Assembly (NCBI GenBank): GCA_026874595.1
Contig: CM049309.1
Span: forward strand, 2,270,076 to 2,334,075
DNA from: Sipunculus nudus
Taxonomy: Eukaryota > Annelida > Sipuncula > Golfingiida > Sipunculidae
Direction of reading: 5' to 3'
Length of the DNA: 64,000 nt
The stretch's first letter is position 1, and each line of letters starts with the position of its first letter. A program made the position numbers and the translations under genes. The notes below the pieces were generated by a model, which saw only the letters and a list, made by a program, of their open reading frames with translations, ran no database searches and was not told where the DNA came from. Below, one piece after another: positions 1 through 10,745 of the stretch.

Positions 1-1165
1 GTGTGCTAGATGGAAGGTTTGGAATGAAAGGTTTGGCTTAAAATGCATCCACTTTAGAGATGCCAGATTTCAAGAGTTTGATATTAAATTTAATATATTG
101 CCACTACATTAATTCTTTTCTCTATATTTTTGTCCAAATGTCTGAAGAACAATTTTTTCATTTTAGCCTTAATACATCAGTTATATGAATTTTATATACT
201 GATGATTGGTAATTATTTGTGACATGCTTTATGTGGCAGGCCATATTGTGATAAATCCAAATATTAAAAATCTATTAACTGTCCATTAATATTTTGTTGG
301 TTTATTTTGATACCAAAACCTTCACCAAATATTTTCATCTTCTGACCAGTTTGATCTTCTGACCAATGGACAGTGCAAGTTATGAAAAAAACTATAATAT
401 AAATCTTTAACTTTATATTCATACTGTGTCAACAAGGAATACAGAATATAATAATTAATTTCATCATGTATATAAAATGAAATTGCATAAATGTAATTAT
501 AAATTTGCTCATTGAATTATGAACAGATAGGATTAAATCTATCATCATACTCTATTCAAATTAATATAATATTTTGATGATAAAATGAAACTTATACATG
601 GCTCACAAATCAACATAGAAATATAGCATCTTCAGTGACCAGCACAATTATATTCGAACTAAACTGCAGCCTGTAATCAGAATACCTATAAATACCTGGG
701 CCAGCGACAAGAGAAAATGTTGGCAAAATCAAACTCTGCTTCCTGCCATTAATGATATTCAGCACTTCTTAAAGGTCAGATCATGTGAATTAAGTGGGGT
801 AAATTCATGCAAGGTATAACAATAATGGAAACCAGGTCAGATGGACTGGCTTAAAAACAAATCCCCTGTTGATTCGGTGAGTATCAGGTATACCTGCCAG
901 AGAAATCCAATTATCTGTATGAATAACCAGTCACAGTGGTTTCAGGTTATATCAGGAACACAGGCCTTTTGACAGGTCTTGGCCTTACTGAACAAGGCTC
1001 GACCTTATCAATACAAGGCTTATCATTAGTGATAACTCACTAAAACTGTAACCACCATGTACACATGAATTTATCAAACCAGGCAACAGTATTATAAAGA
1101 AATGCCAGTTTCATTTGTAATTGTAAATAATGAACTGCAATGTTGTAACAGAGTAGTGTTTTATA
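1..1165. other. Non-coding DNA, no gene recognised
   Basis: A/T-rich sequence without a sustained open frame on either strand and without a convincing pair of splice sites. A short stretch near 840-1020 is less A/T-rich but shows no reading frame I can support. It is probably intron or intergenic DNA downstream of, or within, the minus-strand gene whose exons lie at 6246-9553. Confidence 0.5.
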
Positions 1166-1169
1166 CCAA

Positions 1170-1232
1170 ATTATATTATATTATATTATATTATATTATA
1201 TATATGGTATTGTATAATATTATATTATATTA
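1170..1232. repeat. (TTATA)n microsatellite with degenerate tail
   Basis: About seven head-to-tail copies of TTATA run from about 1170 to 1206. They are followed by a degenerate A/T segment that repeats TATTATAT. This is a simple repeat with no coding content. Confidence 0.85.
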
Positions 1233-1545
1233 AAATCTCTTGTAATACACTCACTATAATTGTTCTTTCGTCACATGAATTTTTCATACTACACAGCTTT
1301 ATATCAAATTTCAATTTGGTAGATTCTACATAAATGCATGACTGATATCTGATGTTTTAAAAGGACAACTTGCAAGAACAATAGATACAGATATTAAACT
1401 CAAATGATAAAATTTAAAAAATAAATATCATTCAAGATCCTGTCACAATTGAGTAAATCAAATTTGCAAATTTACACACAACTGATAAAACTTAAAAAGA
1501 AATTGACTTAAGACCCTGTCACAACTGGTCTCATTTCAATCTTAC

Positions 1546-1617
1546 TTTGCCAGAAAAACAAAATAATTGATAAAACACACAGTGGCTCCAGATACTGAAA
1601 CTGTAAACCTCAGGGAC
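1546..1617 (-). other. Possible internal coding exon (weak)
   Basis: On the minus strand a strong pyrimidine tract (plus-strand purines, about 1621-1645) ends in CAG at 1618-1620, and a GTAAG donor lies at 1541-1545. The 72 bp between them are exactly 24 codons. Two of the three frames are open, one reading VPEVYSFSIW at its start. The position is right for a later exon of the minus-strand gene with exons at 9475-9553 and 6246-6341. I recognise no domain. A 72-bp open stretch can easily occur by chance, so this is only a candidate. Confidence 0.17.
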
Positions 1618-1647
1618 CTGACAGGTGAAGAGTCAGAGAGATACAGG

Positions 1648-2530
1648 AGCCGGTTCTAGCGGGGTCACTGAGTATGCTGTAAGAAACATGAGGGGTCAGT
1701 CATGGGATCAGCACAACTGATGAACGATGTTGTAAGTGTACTGGTTGTATACCAGGTAAAGGGATCAGGCAAGGATCATGTAAACACGGGCAAAAGGAGT
1801 TAAAATTCCTTGGCATAGCTCCAGTAAGGATGGCATGGTTTTAGGAAGGATTTGACAGTATGCCCATCTTACATGTTGTACCAAGTCTGTTAATTGTAGG
1901 AGGATGTATATCCACTGATCAACAGGTAAATGTTTTATCCCGTGATCAACAGGTTAACGCTTTATCTGAGAGTGTTTATTCTGGGAAGCTGAGTAGATTT
2001 ACGGCTGCTTTCATTTTTTTACTATGAATGATCAAGTGGATCACAGCAAGGTAAGTACAGAAGTACAGAGAAAAACAAAAACAAACAGAATTTACAGATC
2101 AGACCATGCTCTAATGGTAAAGAAGTTTACAGTCTATCTGATTATTCACTTGAGCTTGAAACCTATGTTTAAAACTGCTTGAAAAACCATGCGTGCACAT
2201 TTATGTGTGAACTGGCAGAAGAGTACAGAGGTACAGTGGTCCTAGTAGACTTGCCCTGAACAAAAAGCTGGAGAGACATTTTGCAAGGAATCACTCAGGC
2301 CATGCTGACCCTACATGTGAAAATTTCTTCTGTAGTGATTTATAGGCATACACATATATGCTTCTGTGGTGACAGACACACAGGTTTAAAAAATTTGCAA
2401 AATTGTACAAATTTTTTTGGTGACACACATTTATCCATGCACATAGGGTACAAATTTTAGTCATCTTAATTACAGGTCTTTTCACTTTTCCAAGCTATTT
2501 CCATCTCCTCTGGAGTAAAATATGATTTAG
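1648..2530. other. Non-coding DNA, no gene recognised
   Basis: No frame is sustained here. A short ATG-initiated stretch at 2024-2050 is followed by a near-perfect GTAAGT donor at 2051, but it is only nine codons long with no promoter signals, and is treated as coincidence. The 64-codon minus-strand ORF at 2291-2485 has no splice or compositional support. Confidence 0.4.
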
Positions 2531-2532
2531 AA

Positions 2533-2852
2533 CACTGTATGGTCAAGGGCAGAACACAGGACTCAAAGCCAGGACACCAGGAGTTCTAACCTCATCAAGG
2601 AAATGTGAGTTTATTTACAGTCAGCCCTCATCCAGAGAGCACTCTGCAGGCCTAGTGGGAAGACTGTGCCCATAGGCAGTGTATCACTCATAAATTTACT
2701 CCTGGGATCCGTATGCATGGTACAACAAGCCTGAATGATGCTTAGATAATGGCGTGCCATTGCCCTGCTGATTTGTCCCTGACCAAAAAGAAATTCTGCA
2801 GGCTTACATATTTGGGTTCAATTAACACTGAAAAAATAGAGATAATAAAAAA
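2533..2852 (+). repeat. tRNA-derived SINE, family A, copy 1 (degenerate)
   Basis: The head resembles a tRNA, with an A-box-like region at about 2539-2553 and a B-box-like GGAGTTCTAACCTC near 2579. The body shares the phrase around GTGGGAAGACTGTGCCCA and TGTATCACTCATAAA with copies at 10367-10745 and 51600-51932. The tail shares AAATTCTGCAG plus TTACATAT. The 95-codon ORF at 2749-3036 overlaps this element and is not considered a gene. Confidence 0.55.
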
Positions 2853-4377
2853 AATCCAGTCAGAAATTCCAGGTGCACAGCAGTTATCTGTTCTAAATCT
2901 TGCAGACCTTCAGGACACCACTGGATCCATTCCTTGGTCAATATGCTACATAAACTTGTACTTAAGGCCTTGGTCAAGAGTCTCTGCTTATGAAGAATTG
3001 TCTGCCATGGAAGTAAAACATCAATTCCTCAACTGATATGAAGCCCTAATAATCAGATCATCATGTTATGTTTTCAACAGTTTTGCAATGCAGGAGCAAA
3101 TCTAGAGGTGTGTGAAATGTGAGAAATGTAACAGCAGAATATCATACATAGTTATTTAACAATTTATACCATAAACCTGTTTACTGGTACACTGTGATAC
3201 AAAAACATACTCTATCTGTATATCAGGTATCCATGTATCAGTTTATTTTTAAAATAGATGAACCAATGGAAAGTGAAAAAATGCTATACAGTATTTACTG
3301 GCCTAACTACATGATAAAAATTGCCATTATTAAATAATTTTCAAGTTTGATCGTGTGCATTGACATCATCCAACACAGCCATATTTATGCTAAACATGAC
3401 TTCCTGAATTTCTTCAAGGACTAGCAATATTATCCTTTCTTTTATTTACACAGGTCATCCACAAGACATTTGCCAGCTTACTGAGTGAACATGTTTTTTA
3501 TGGGGCCAGTTGGCCTGGGTCAAGTTCACTAATAATACAAATTGAGGTGGGCTGAGTTAACTGACATAGTTTCTGACAGATGGTGCTGAGATGGCCCCTT
3601 TGTGAAATAATGTCAAATTTCTCAGGATTAACGGTAAATGTGGAAAATCGGACCTCCCTTTGGACATACTTTGCCTCATTCCCCATGGATAAGACCAAAA
3701 ATGGGCCTTTCCAAGGTGTGGCAACATAGGAGTTGCATGACAATGGTTTAATGGCACAACTATTAATTAGAATATAGATAAAATACAATAAATGTTGTAG
3801 GTGAAGGACTGGGTTTGGTGAAATACTAGTTGGTATCATATGAAATACTGGTATATTTTATTTAATTCTGTTTATCAGTAGAGATCCGGGAATAAAAATT
3901 CTGTGGTAATTTGCTTTTTGACATTTCACTGCAATTGAGCTTACTAATTTTTATAATGTCAGTGTTATATAATACATGGACCTCGTCATGCATAAGGTGA
4001 GATTCACTGGGTATTTGCAATTACCAAAATATTTGAAAGTTACAAAATGAGCACATTACCAATGAGATGTATGAAGGAAACTTTAAAATGTTAGATCAGC
4101 ACACATATCATTTTACTATTTAATTGGCCATTAAAACCTGTGATCTCATGGAAAATAGTGAATATAATCTGAATCAAAGGGTATTTCATGATATAAGCTT
4201 TCATGCATATGACACAACTCAATATCAAAGCCTTCATTAATTCAGGGTTGCAAAGCCTTGGCCAAACCTACATTAAAGGAGTTTCCCAGGATTTTCTGGG
4301 ACAAATACCTCTCAACAAATAAAACTCAAAGGGTTCCATATAGTATGTAGATGACTTTTTATTTGTACATTACCTAA
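2853..4377. other. Non-coding DNA with one unexplained minus-strand ORF
   Basis: Mostly A/T-rich sequence without exons. A minus-strand frame at 3498-3839 (113 codons) overlaps a second open frame, and its middle part reads somewhat like protein. It lacks a recognisable domain and a good acceptor. It may be a decayed retroelement fragment or chance. Confidence 0.35.
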
Positions 4378-4851
4378 CATTTAAAGGGGCCCAATCACCT
4401 ATCTGACCATTATAAAATAAAGGTAATCCCTTGGAGCTTAAAAAAATAGGCCATAAAAAATGGATATAACAGCACACAGGCTGGTTGTTTTGTTTATATC
4501 AACATGTTCATAATATGGAGGGGCTCCCCAAAATAATCTAAACAAATTCAACAAGGGCATCTGGCAGAAAGTCAGATAAGCCAGAGCTTTGCAAATGGTG
4601 TTTTGCAACAAGTGACCTTTCTACCTCTGCATATATGCAACATACCACCTTAAGTTACATGTCTTTTCCATTTGTCAATATTGCTTGTATACAAACATGT
4701 TGTTGATAAACAAGTTCACACATACTTCATTAGGTGTTATAAGAACTTTTTACAACCAAACTTACCCTTAGATCATTGATATATACACAGAGGAAGACAG
4801 AAATCACATAATTTCTTTTTCAAAAGGTAGGTGATTGGCTATCTTTAAATG
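4378..4851. mobile_element. MITE-like element with about 27-bp inverted ends (G-run family, copy 1)
   Basis: The left end CATTTAAAGGGGCCCAATCA is mirrored at the right end, whose reverse complement begins CATTTAAAGATAGCCAATCA; both continue as CACCTA. The inverted ends are imperfect but clear, and about 470 bp apart, with no transposase frame inside, as in a non-autonomous DNA transposon. Internal phrases (AATCCCTTGGAGC, TTGTTTATATC, then a purine or G run followed by CAACAAG) recur in the same order at about 12257-12590 and 25257-25440. That defines a dispersed family. I could not fix a target-site duplication. Confidence 0.65.
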
Positions 4852-6134
4852 CCTGACTTTAGAGCTGACAGCTGGGAGCATACAGAATGTGCATTTAATT
4901 TAGAAACCTTTTCAATTAGATGCTTCTAAATTCAAATTAACTGCATCTGTGTAATTCACAGATTCAACTGAAAACCCTTTGCCGGAAAAATGCTGATTTC
5001 AATAGTTTGTAGGAAGACTGCATATTCTAGGATTTTTGGTAAAGCAATTTTCATTCCAGGACTTTCCAGGAATTCCAGGGGATACGAAAACCTTATCTTT
5101 GTGATACTTATTCATGGTAGCCCCACTATGACTGACCTTGATTCAGCCATCTGTTCTGGCATCTACTTCATGAATAATGAACAAGGAAATGAACCAATCA
5201 AATGACTTGCATAAACTTATTTTACCCAGCTGCCAGAGCATGTCTGGTGATGGTTCTAGACCAAATGTGTAGCACTGCCGGGAGGGCACAGAGAATTTGA
5301 CCAATTAAATAAAGCATTATATCTAGTAAACCTGTCCAATTACTGACACATATTCTTGTTCAGGCCAATTTTGTTCACTGGATTTGACAGGAACTTTGAT
5401 TTTGACCAGAACACTTCAAGGCTTGTTTTTTATTCAAAAAATAGATGCCAGAGCAGTTCACAGAATCAAGGCATCCTTTCTGAACTTTTATAACATTTGT
5501 GACTAGCTTCAACCAAAGATAAAATCTGACTTAATCCAACTATTTTCTCTGATAATGTCAGTTAATGCAGAAATTCAATTTTTTTCTATTTGTAGCCTCA
5601 TAACCTGAAATACATACTACAAAGTTCCTGGCCTATCCAAAAGTTACATTTGCTTAAAAAATAATTTTATAAAATCTCAATTAAGCAAATCATTAATCCT
5701 AAATATGCAGCAAGAAATCTTTCATCTCAATTTTCAAGAATCTTTCATCTTTGACAACTACCTCTGAGATCCTTTGGCAATTTATAATGATGCATTTATT
5801 TAATATTCTGTGATATATTTTGAATGAAGCTTTTGATCGAATCCCCACCCCCTGTTGTTCCTACCTGCCTGCCTCTCCATAACGAGTATCCTGAAAGTCC
5901 TTCATGGTCTGTCACATAAGGCATCAAGAAGTGTCAAGTGCTTCACCATCCACACAACATTATTAATATCGTTAAAATGATAATTTATGATAATATTTTA
6001 AATAATAAAAATATCAATCAGTTATCACTGCTTCAGAAATTTCCTCAGTCTGTAAATAATCTCATCTGGATATAAGGTTTTAAATGTGTGGGTTAAGGAA
6101 TAAAAAGGAAGTTATAACTTGTCATTAACACACA
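4852..6134. other. Non-coding DNA, no gene recognised
   Basis: A/T-rich sequence with a 71-codon plus-strand ORF (4990-5205) that has no supporting context. On the minus strand a GTAGG donor-like site at about 5865 follows a 26-bp segment that could be spliced after exon 6246-6341 in phase 0. So small an exon cannot be argued from sequence alone. Confidence 0.4.
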
Positions 6135-6224
6135 GGAGTGAATCTCTGAGGTTCTGTCAGTGGGGCTTGAGCCCCTAGGCTTCTGCTTTGAAGTCCAAGG
6201 CAATGACCACTAGGGTTTGTCTTA
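6135..6224 (-). repeat. tRNA-like SINE head on the minus strand
   Basis: Read on the minus strand, CTAGTGGTCATTGCCTTGG matches a tRNA A-box region, and GGGGCTCAAGCCCC matches a B box and T-arm, at normal tRNA spacing. The flanks lack an acceptor stem that closes properly, so it is a SINE head or tRNA pseudogene rather than a functional tRNA. It lies just downstream of exon 6246-6341, inside the presumed next intron. Confidence 0.45.
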
Positions 6225-6245
6225 CCCCTCGTCCTAGATCCTTAC

Positions 6246-6341
6246 CTCCTCTTTTGATCCTTTATTGAGGATCAGGGCCAGTGCTTCACAGAACTGTTTC
6301 CGGTTCAGACTCAGACGGTTGTCATAGCCATCGCCTTCAGC
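6246..6341 (-). CDS. Internal coding exon of an EF-hand-like protein (exon 3 of model)
   Basis: The exon is 96 bp, exactly 32 codons, with phase 0 at both ends. On the minus strand it follows a T-rich tract ending in TTTACAG (acceptor 6342-6344) and is followed by the donor GAG|GTAAGG. Its product includes EGDGYDNRLSLNRKQF, then CEALALILNKGSKEE. The L-S-L followed by KQF and a hydrophobic helix resembles the second half of an EF-hand or EH-type hand, but the calcium loop spacing is not canonical, so it may not bind calcium. It joins in frame to the exon at 9475-9553. The combination of a divergent EF-hand with a following long protein recalls the N-termini of WDR49/WDR64/WDY-like ciliary EF-hand and WD-repeat proteins. 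That family assignment is a guess from memory. Exon status is much more secure than the name. Confidence 0.6.
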
Positions 6342-6719
6342 CTGTAAATAAAAAATAAATACAGTGAAACCTGTCAAACTAACTTAATTCAAATACCTGT
6401 ACATTGTTTTGATGAGGCAATTAGCTTTGTTAAGGTCTTACCAAGGAAAATCACAATGCATGTCAATATATGTGAACATAATGCAGAATGTGAGTAAATA
6501 GGTGATGTATGTATTGTAGCATGCAATGTTTTCTTTCTGTCACATCTATGTGGATCCTGTGTCACATTTATGCTTTGTTTTGATGTATATGCATGTGTCA
6601 TACACACAAATATGAAATCTAATTTTAATTTTGTAGTAAATACTGATTTTAAAGTTTAAAAGTGTACCCAACTTTGACACAATAAAAGTCTTGCTCTATA
6701 TACAGTCAAAACACGGACT

Positions 6720-9243
6720 GCGTATTTCAGAGTCACTACTCAGAGCAAGGTACCTCACACACAAAATTGACTGTGCATGTTTCAGGGTCACTACTCAGAG
6801 CAAGGAACCTCACACACAAAATTGACTATGCATGTTTCAGGGTCACTACTCAGAGCAAGGTACCTCACACAAAAAACTGACTGTGCATGTTTCAGGGTCA
6901 CTACTCAGAGCAAGGAACCTCACACACAAAATTGACTGTGCATGTTTCAGGGTCACTACTCAGAGCAAGGTACCTCACACACAAAACTGACTGTGCATGT
7001 TTCAGGGTCACTACTCAGAACAAGTACCTCACACAAAACACTGACTGTGCATGTTTTCAGAGTCACTACTCAGAGCAAGATACCTCACACACAAAATTGA
7101 CTGTGCATGTTTCAGGGTCACTACTCAGAGCAAGGTACCTCACACACAAAACTGACTGTGCATGCTTCAGGGTCACTACTCAGAACAAGTACCTCACACA
7201 CAAAATTGACTTTGCATGTTTCAGGGTCACTACTCTGAGCAAGGTACCTCACACACAACACTGACTGTGCATGTTTCAGGGTCACTACTCAGAGCAAGGT
7301 ACCTCACACACAAAACTGACTGTGCATGTTTCAGGGTCACTACTCAGAACAAGTACCTCACACAAAACACTGACTGTGCATGTTTTCAGAGTCACTACTC
7401 AGAGCAAGATACCTCACACACAAAATTGACTGTGCATGTTTCAGGGTCACTACTCAGAGCAAGGTACCTCACACACAACACTGATTGTGCATGTTTAAGA
7501 GTCAATACTCAGAGCAAGGTACCTCACACACAAAATTGACTGTGCATGTTTAAGAGTCAATACTCAGAGCAAGGTACCTCACACACAACACTGACTGTGC
7601 ATGTTTAAAAGTCAATACTCAGAGCAAGGTACCTCACACACAAAATTGACTGTGCATGTTTCAGGGTCACTACTCAGAGCAAGGTACCTCACACACAAAA
7701 TTGACTGTGCATGTTTAAGAGTCAATACTCAGAGCAAGGTACCTCACACACAACACTGACTGTGCATGTTTAAGAGTCAATACTCAGAGCAAGGTACCTC
7801 ACACACAAAATTGACTGTGCATGTTTCAGGGTCACTACTCAGAGCAAGGTACCTCACACACAAAATTGACTGTGCATGTTTAAGAGTCAATACTCAGAGC
7901 AAGGTACCTCACACACAACACTGACTGTGCATGTTTAAAAGTCAATACTCAGAGCAAGGTACCTCACACACAAAACTGACTGTGCATGCTTCAGGGTCAC
8001 TACTCAGAACAAGTACCTCACACACAAAATTGACTTTGCATGTTTCAGGGTCACTACTCTGAGCAAGGTACCTCACACACAACACTGACTGTGCATGTTT
8101 CAGGGTCACTACTCAGAGCAAGGTACCTCACACACAAAACTGACTGTGCATGTTTCAGGGTCACTACTCAGAACAAGTACCTCACACAAAACACTGACTG
8201 TGCATGTTTTCAGAGTCACTACTCAGAGCAAGATACCTCACACACAAAATTGACTGTGCATGTTTCAGGGTCACTACTCAGAGCAAGGTACCTCACACAC
8301 AACACTGATTGTGCATGTTTAAGAGTCAATACTCAGAGCAAGGTACCTCACACACAAAATTGACTGTGCATGTTTAAGAGTCAATACTCAGAGCAAGGTA
8401 CCTCACACACAACACTGACTGTGCATGTTTAAAAGTCAATACTCAGAGCAAGGTACCTCACACACAAAATTGACTGTGCATGTTTCAGGGTCACTACTCA
8501 GAGCAAGGTACCTCACACACAAAATTGACTGTGCATGTTTAAGAGTCAATACTCAGAGCAAGGTACCTCACACACAACACTGACTGTGCATGTTTAAGAG
8601 TCAATACTCAGAGCAAGGTACCTCACACACAAAATTGACTGTGCATGTTTCAGGGTCACTACTCAGAGCAAGGTACCTCACACACAAAATTGACTGTGCA
8701 TGTTTAAGAGTCAATACTCAGAGCAAGGTACCTCACACACAAAATTGACTGTGCATGTTTAAGAGTCAATACTCAGAGCAAGGTACCTCACACACAAAAT
8801 TGACTGTGCATGTTTAAGAGTCAATACTCAGAGCAAGGTACCTCACACACAAAATTGACTGTGCATGTTTAAGAGTCAATACTCAGAGCAAGGTACCTCA
8901 CACACAAAATTGACTGTGCATGTTTAAGAGTCAATACTCAGAGCAAGGTACCTCACACACAACACTGACTGTGCATGTTTAAGAGTCAATACTCAGAGCA
9001 AGGTACCTCACACACAACACTGACTGTGCATGTTTAAGAGTCAATACTCAGAGCAAGGTACCTCACACACAAAATTGACTGTGCATGTTTCAGGGTCACT
9101 ACTCAGAGCAAGGTACCTCACACACAAAATTGACTGTGCATGTTTAAGAGTCAATACTCAGAGCAAGGTACCTCACACACAAAACTGACTGAGCATGTTT
9201 CAGGGTCACTACTCAGAGCAAGGTACCTCATACACAACACTGA
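6720..9243. repeat. Minisatellite, about 46 tandem units of 55 bp
   Basis: A head-to-tail array of a 55-bp unit. Typical phrases are TGCATGTTTCAGGGTCAC, then TACTCAGAGCAAGGTACC and TCACACACAAAATTGACTG. Two main unit types alternate: one with TTTCAGGGTCACTAC, one with TTTAAGAGTCAATAC. Rarer 54- and 56-bp variants (GAACAAGTACC; TGTTTTCAGAG) occur mainly in the left half. The array starts and ends with degenerate units. Because 55 is not a multiple of three, open frames rotate through the array. The 107-125-codon ORFs at 6887-7264, 7216-7539 and 8040-8363 are by-products, not genes. Confidence 0.97.
7148..8738. repeat. Duplicated 15-unit block inside the minisatellite
   Basis: The stretch at about 7148-7914 recurs at about 7972-8738, offset by exactly 824 bp, with the same order of rare variants (GCATGCTTCAGG, GACTTTGCATG, TACTCTGAGC, two 54-bp units and one 56-bp unit). 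Fifteen 55-bp units less one net base give 824. After about 7914/8738 the two copies diverge in unit type. The near-identity points to a recent unequal exchange or replication slip involving many units at once. Confidence 0.85.
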
Positions 9244-9474
9244 AAAAATGTCACCAAAGCCTCAATACAAATATAACTATGAACCTAAATGTCCTGCTCA
9301 CAATATGACTAATCTAATTACTGTTAAAAATATATTGTATATTCATAATTTTATTTTGTGTTTATAACCAGACAAGTCTTCATGACAGACAAAAAGTTCC
9401 TTTAAGGAATGACATTATTTCAAAATCAATATTTTGTGTTTGTACCGGCGTTACTGAGACTAAACTTGGATTAC

Positions 9475-9553
9475 CATAAAGGCCTCTTGAAGAGCCTCCA
9501 GGTCTTTAATGTTCAGACGACTCTCGATCTTCATGTCCATAATCTGAGGCTTC
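9475..9553 (-). CDS. Probable first coding exon of the EF-hand-like protein (exon 2 of model)
   Basis: The exon is 79 bp on the minus strand. The acceptor is TTTCTAG (complement of 9554-9560) and the donor is TTTATG|GTAATCC (GT at 9474-9473). One base completes an upstream codon, then 26 codons follow, including MDMKIESRLNIKDLEALQ and EAFM. The LEALQEAF helix is typical of the first helix of an EF-hand. The exon ends in phase 0, matching the start of exon 6246-6341, so the splice gives a helix-loop-helix-like segment. If the upstream exon at about 13.02 kb is non-coding, translation would begin at one of the two ATGs here (MDM). The frame running in from exon 1 is open but contains no ATG after an in-frame TAG. 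Confidence 0.6.
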
Positions 9554-10366
9554 CTAGAAATATCCAAGACACTGATAAATGTTACAAACATATACAGTAA
9601 GTAATAAGCATCACATGTCTGCTTCATAGAATTTCCTGACGTTGAGGATGATTCTGTTATAAAATCCAAGTTCATTTTTACCATGACATGGTAAAAAGCA
9701 TGCTCTTATACTAAAGTTAAAAAAAAATAAAAAATCAATTAAAACATCATGATGAAATAATTATCATGTATGTTTCATGTGTCAAAAACATTGGATGGCA
9801 TGATATTTCCATCTAGTTATATGTTAATAGAATATATAAAAAGATGCAAGAAGACTTATATGATTGCTAATGTAACTGACAATAATCAGTTTAATTACCA
9901 ATTACTTTGACAAGATTCTATATAAAAACTGAATCCTGATAGGTATAAAATATAAAAACAATCATCATAGTCTCTTCCAGCTAAATTTGATTTTAAATTT
10001 TGGCTGATATTTATAATGCAGGAAACATGGCAAGGGAGATCATGAGAGTCTATAAAGATATTATGAAATTGTGCACTTTCCACTATTGTTTAAAAGGAGA
10101 TATCTAGCTGCCAGGTGCTGGTTATTGAAATCAGACCTGGGGTCAATTACTGATTGACCTGGCATTGAACTGGAAGGTAAACTGTAGGAACTGGGGTTCA
10201 ACTGAAAAAAAAAAATCAGAAAAACGAAACTAATGCATGGTTGTCTTATTGAGTCTGGTGAGCAGATGAATCCTACTTTTGAAATCTTTCTCCATGTATT
10301 CTGTACATCAGCAAGCTCGCCAGTGAAGTTTAACATGAGATTGCAACTTTTCATGAATGTGATCAA
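9554..10366. other. Non-coding DNA, probably first intron of the minus-strand gene
   Basis: A/T-rich, with several short ORFs (62-101 codons) that overlap one another on both strands and carry no splice or compositional support. Confidence 0.4.
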
Positions 10367-10745
10367 CTACTGTGGCCTAATGGTAGCCCACAAGACTCAA
10401 AGCTTGGAGGTCATGAGTTCAAATCTCAGCTGAGGAGCAGTGAGATTTTTCACAATTGGCCCCTACCCACTTTGAGCACTGTGCAAGCTCAATGGGAAGG
10501 CTGTACCCAACAGCCATGTATCACTCACAAACAAGTTTCATCTTTCACAGGTTCCTTACTGTTGTCCTAGAATTGGGGATGATGACACACCCAGCAGCCC
10601 TAGGTGCAGTAGACACCAGGCCTGGTTGACACCAGGATAAAAATGACAGGAAGTGAGTGCTACCCCTAATCCCAAAACTGAAATTGAACTCTTTAGATGT
10701 ATGTTACCTTAAGAAATAAATAAGTCAGCATTAAAAAATGGAGGT
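10367..10745 (+). repeat. tRNA-derived SINE, family A, copy 2 (best preserved)
   Basis: The head TGGCCTAATGGTAG fits a tRNA A box, and GAGTTCAAATCTC fits a B box, about 45 bp apart. The body contains CAATGGGAAGGCTGTACCC and TGTATCACTCACAAAC. The 3' part (ACAGGAAGTG, then AAACTGAAATTGAACTC and GCATTAAAAAATGGAGG) matches 51600-51932 nearly point for point and 2533-2852 more loosely. It lies inside the presumed first intron of the minus-strand gene. Confidence 0.75.

Larger units (their letters stand above)
6342..9474 (-). other. Intron of the minus-strand EF-hand-like gene
   Basis: This is the interval between the donor of exon 9475-9553 (ATG|GTAATCC on the minus strand) and the acceptor of exon 6246-6341. 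It begins and ends with GT and AG. Most of it is the 55-bp minisatellite at 6720-9243. No further exon is seen in the remainder. The 72-codon minus ORF at 6389-6607 reads as low-complexity chance. Confidence 0.5.

Noticed and set aside
2024-2050. ATG exon ending in CACAGCAAG|GTAAGTAC
   Set aside because: Only nine codons, no promoter elements upstream, and a consensus donor of this length can occur by chance in 64 kb.
3498-3839. 113-codon minus-strand ORF as a gene
   Set aside because: Overlapping open frame on the same strand, no recognisable domain and no convincing splice sites. Noted as unexplained only.
5870-5895. 26-bp minus-strand micro-exon after exon 6246-6341
   Set aside because: The phase fits and a donor exists, but so short a segment cannot be separated from chance.
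6887-8363. Plus-strand ORFs of 107-125 codons with peptide repeats
   Set aside because: They come from the 55-bp minisatellite. The unit length is not a multiple of three, frames rotate, and two of the ORFs are identical only because of the block duplication.
6720-9243. CRISPR-like array
   Set aside because: Units are contiguous with no unique spacers, the sequence is eukaryotic, and no cas-like genes exist.
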